Source: Cristatella mucedo (Eukaryota; Bryozoa; Phylactolaemata; Cristatellidae). From it: DNA of 64,000 bases. The notes under the pieces are model-generated. The model made no database searches. It was not told where the DNA came from and was given only the letters and a program-made list of their open reading frames with translations. Position 1 is the first letter of the stretch; the number at the start of each line of letters is the position of its first letter. Made by a program: the position numbers and the translations under genes. The stretch is from NCBI GenBank assembly GCA_009760855.2, contig WPIO01000040.1:3482501-3546500 (forward strand). Reading direction: 5' to 3'. This document shows positions 63,553-64,000 of the stretch, piece by piece.

Positions 63553-64000
63553 ATCTGCCTATTTTCAGCTTCATAACATTGCTAAAATTCGCACTTGTTT
63601 AGATAAGGATACCACATCTAAGTTTATCCATGTATTCGTGACATCCCGTCTCGACTTCTGCAACTCACTGCTCGCTGGCCTACCAGCATGTGCGATCAGG
63701 CGAATGAAGCTGGCGCAAAACTCCGAAGCTAGACTTGTCTGTCGTGAGCGTCGCAGTTGCCACATTACTCCACTTCTCGCCGACCAGCACTGGCTACCAG
63801 TCAAGCAGCAGATTGACTTCAAGGTTTTGTCGCTCACTTTTAGGTCACTTCATTTTTTGGCTCCAGCCTAATCTCTCAGATAAAGTCCCCCACCAGGCCA
63901 AGCATCGTACCAGCCGCTTTTCGGAATCCAACAATCTAGAAATACCCCGTACACATCTCAAATCCGCTGGAAACCGTGCATTTAGTTCGTATGCTCCCAA
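63553..64000 (+). mobile_element. LINE copy M, cut by the window end
   Basis: It begins at ORF2 AYFQLHNIAKIRTCLDKDTT and continues with [35 protein letters not shown] and FRSLHFLAPA. A frame change near 63870 follows. The matching sequence runs to the window edge. Confidence 0.88.

Overview
The window looks like nuclear DNA of an animal, probably an invertebrate; I cannot name the species. The reasons are GT-AG introns with AATAAA signals, CpG-rich regions full of triplet-repeat coding, many copies of an L2/CR1-like LINE ending in (ATT)n, tRNA-derived SINEs, microsatellites, and a Polinton/Maverick virus-like transposon. About 0-27 kb and 60.4-62 kb are mostly GC-rich host DNA. About 27-60 kb is mostly AT-rich mobile DNA.

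Host part. An open exon with a poly-Gly tract runs in from the left edge (1-1335). A 1214-codon, very GC-rich single-exon gene encodes an Ala/Ser/Gly-rich protein with a basic patch and an acidic tail (5949-9593). Two tandem paralogues of a two-exon secreted leucine-rich-repeat gene lie at 14301-16188 and 22927-25801. A 20-bp minisatellite upstream has about 30 units at the first paralogue and three degenerate units at the second. The last exon of a propeller-like gene is on the minus strand at 60925-61892. Between these lie LINE and SINE copies, long (CAG)n, (GA)n, (CT)n, (TA)n and (GT)n tracts, and several perfect hairpins.

Polinton. A 22.8-kb element (37652-60432) has inverted terminal repeats of about 298 bp. 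It carries the full Polinton core: protein-primed DNA polymerase B, retroviral-type integrase, packaging ATPase, adenovirus-type cysteine protease, double-jelly-roll major capsid protein and two penton-like minor capsid proteins. It also carries a YqaJ-type exonuclease, a parvovirus-type phospholipase A2 domain protein, four proteins with phage-tail-fibre-like repeats, an HNH/AP2 endonuclease, two zinc-ribbon proteins and about ten small unknown genes. Genes are packed on both strands, and a short TATAG-A(1-3)-ATG motif sits directly on many start codons. Nearly every core gene is broken by frameshifts or stops, and a LINE copy splits the integrase, so the element is a fossil.

A second, older Polinton relic (32137-35300) holds PLA2, membrane-protein and fibre remnants in the same order, inverted and with a LINE inside. 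It keeps the same 10-bp divergent promoter spacing as the better copy, which suggests that this short promoter is functional. The SINEs carry a 3' tail that matches the LINE 3' end, which suggests a SINE-LINE partnership.
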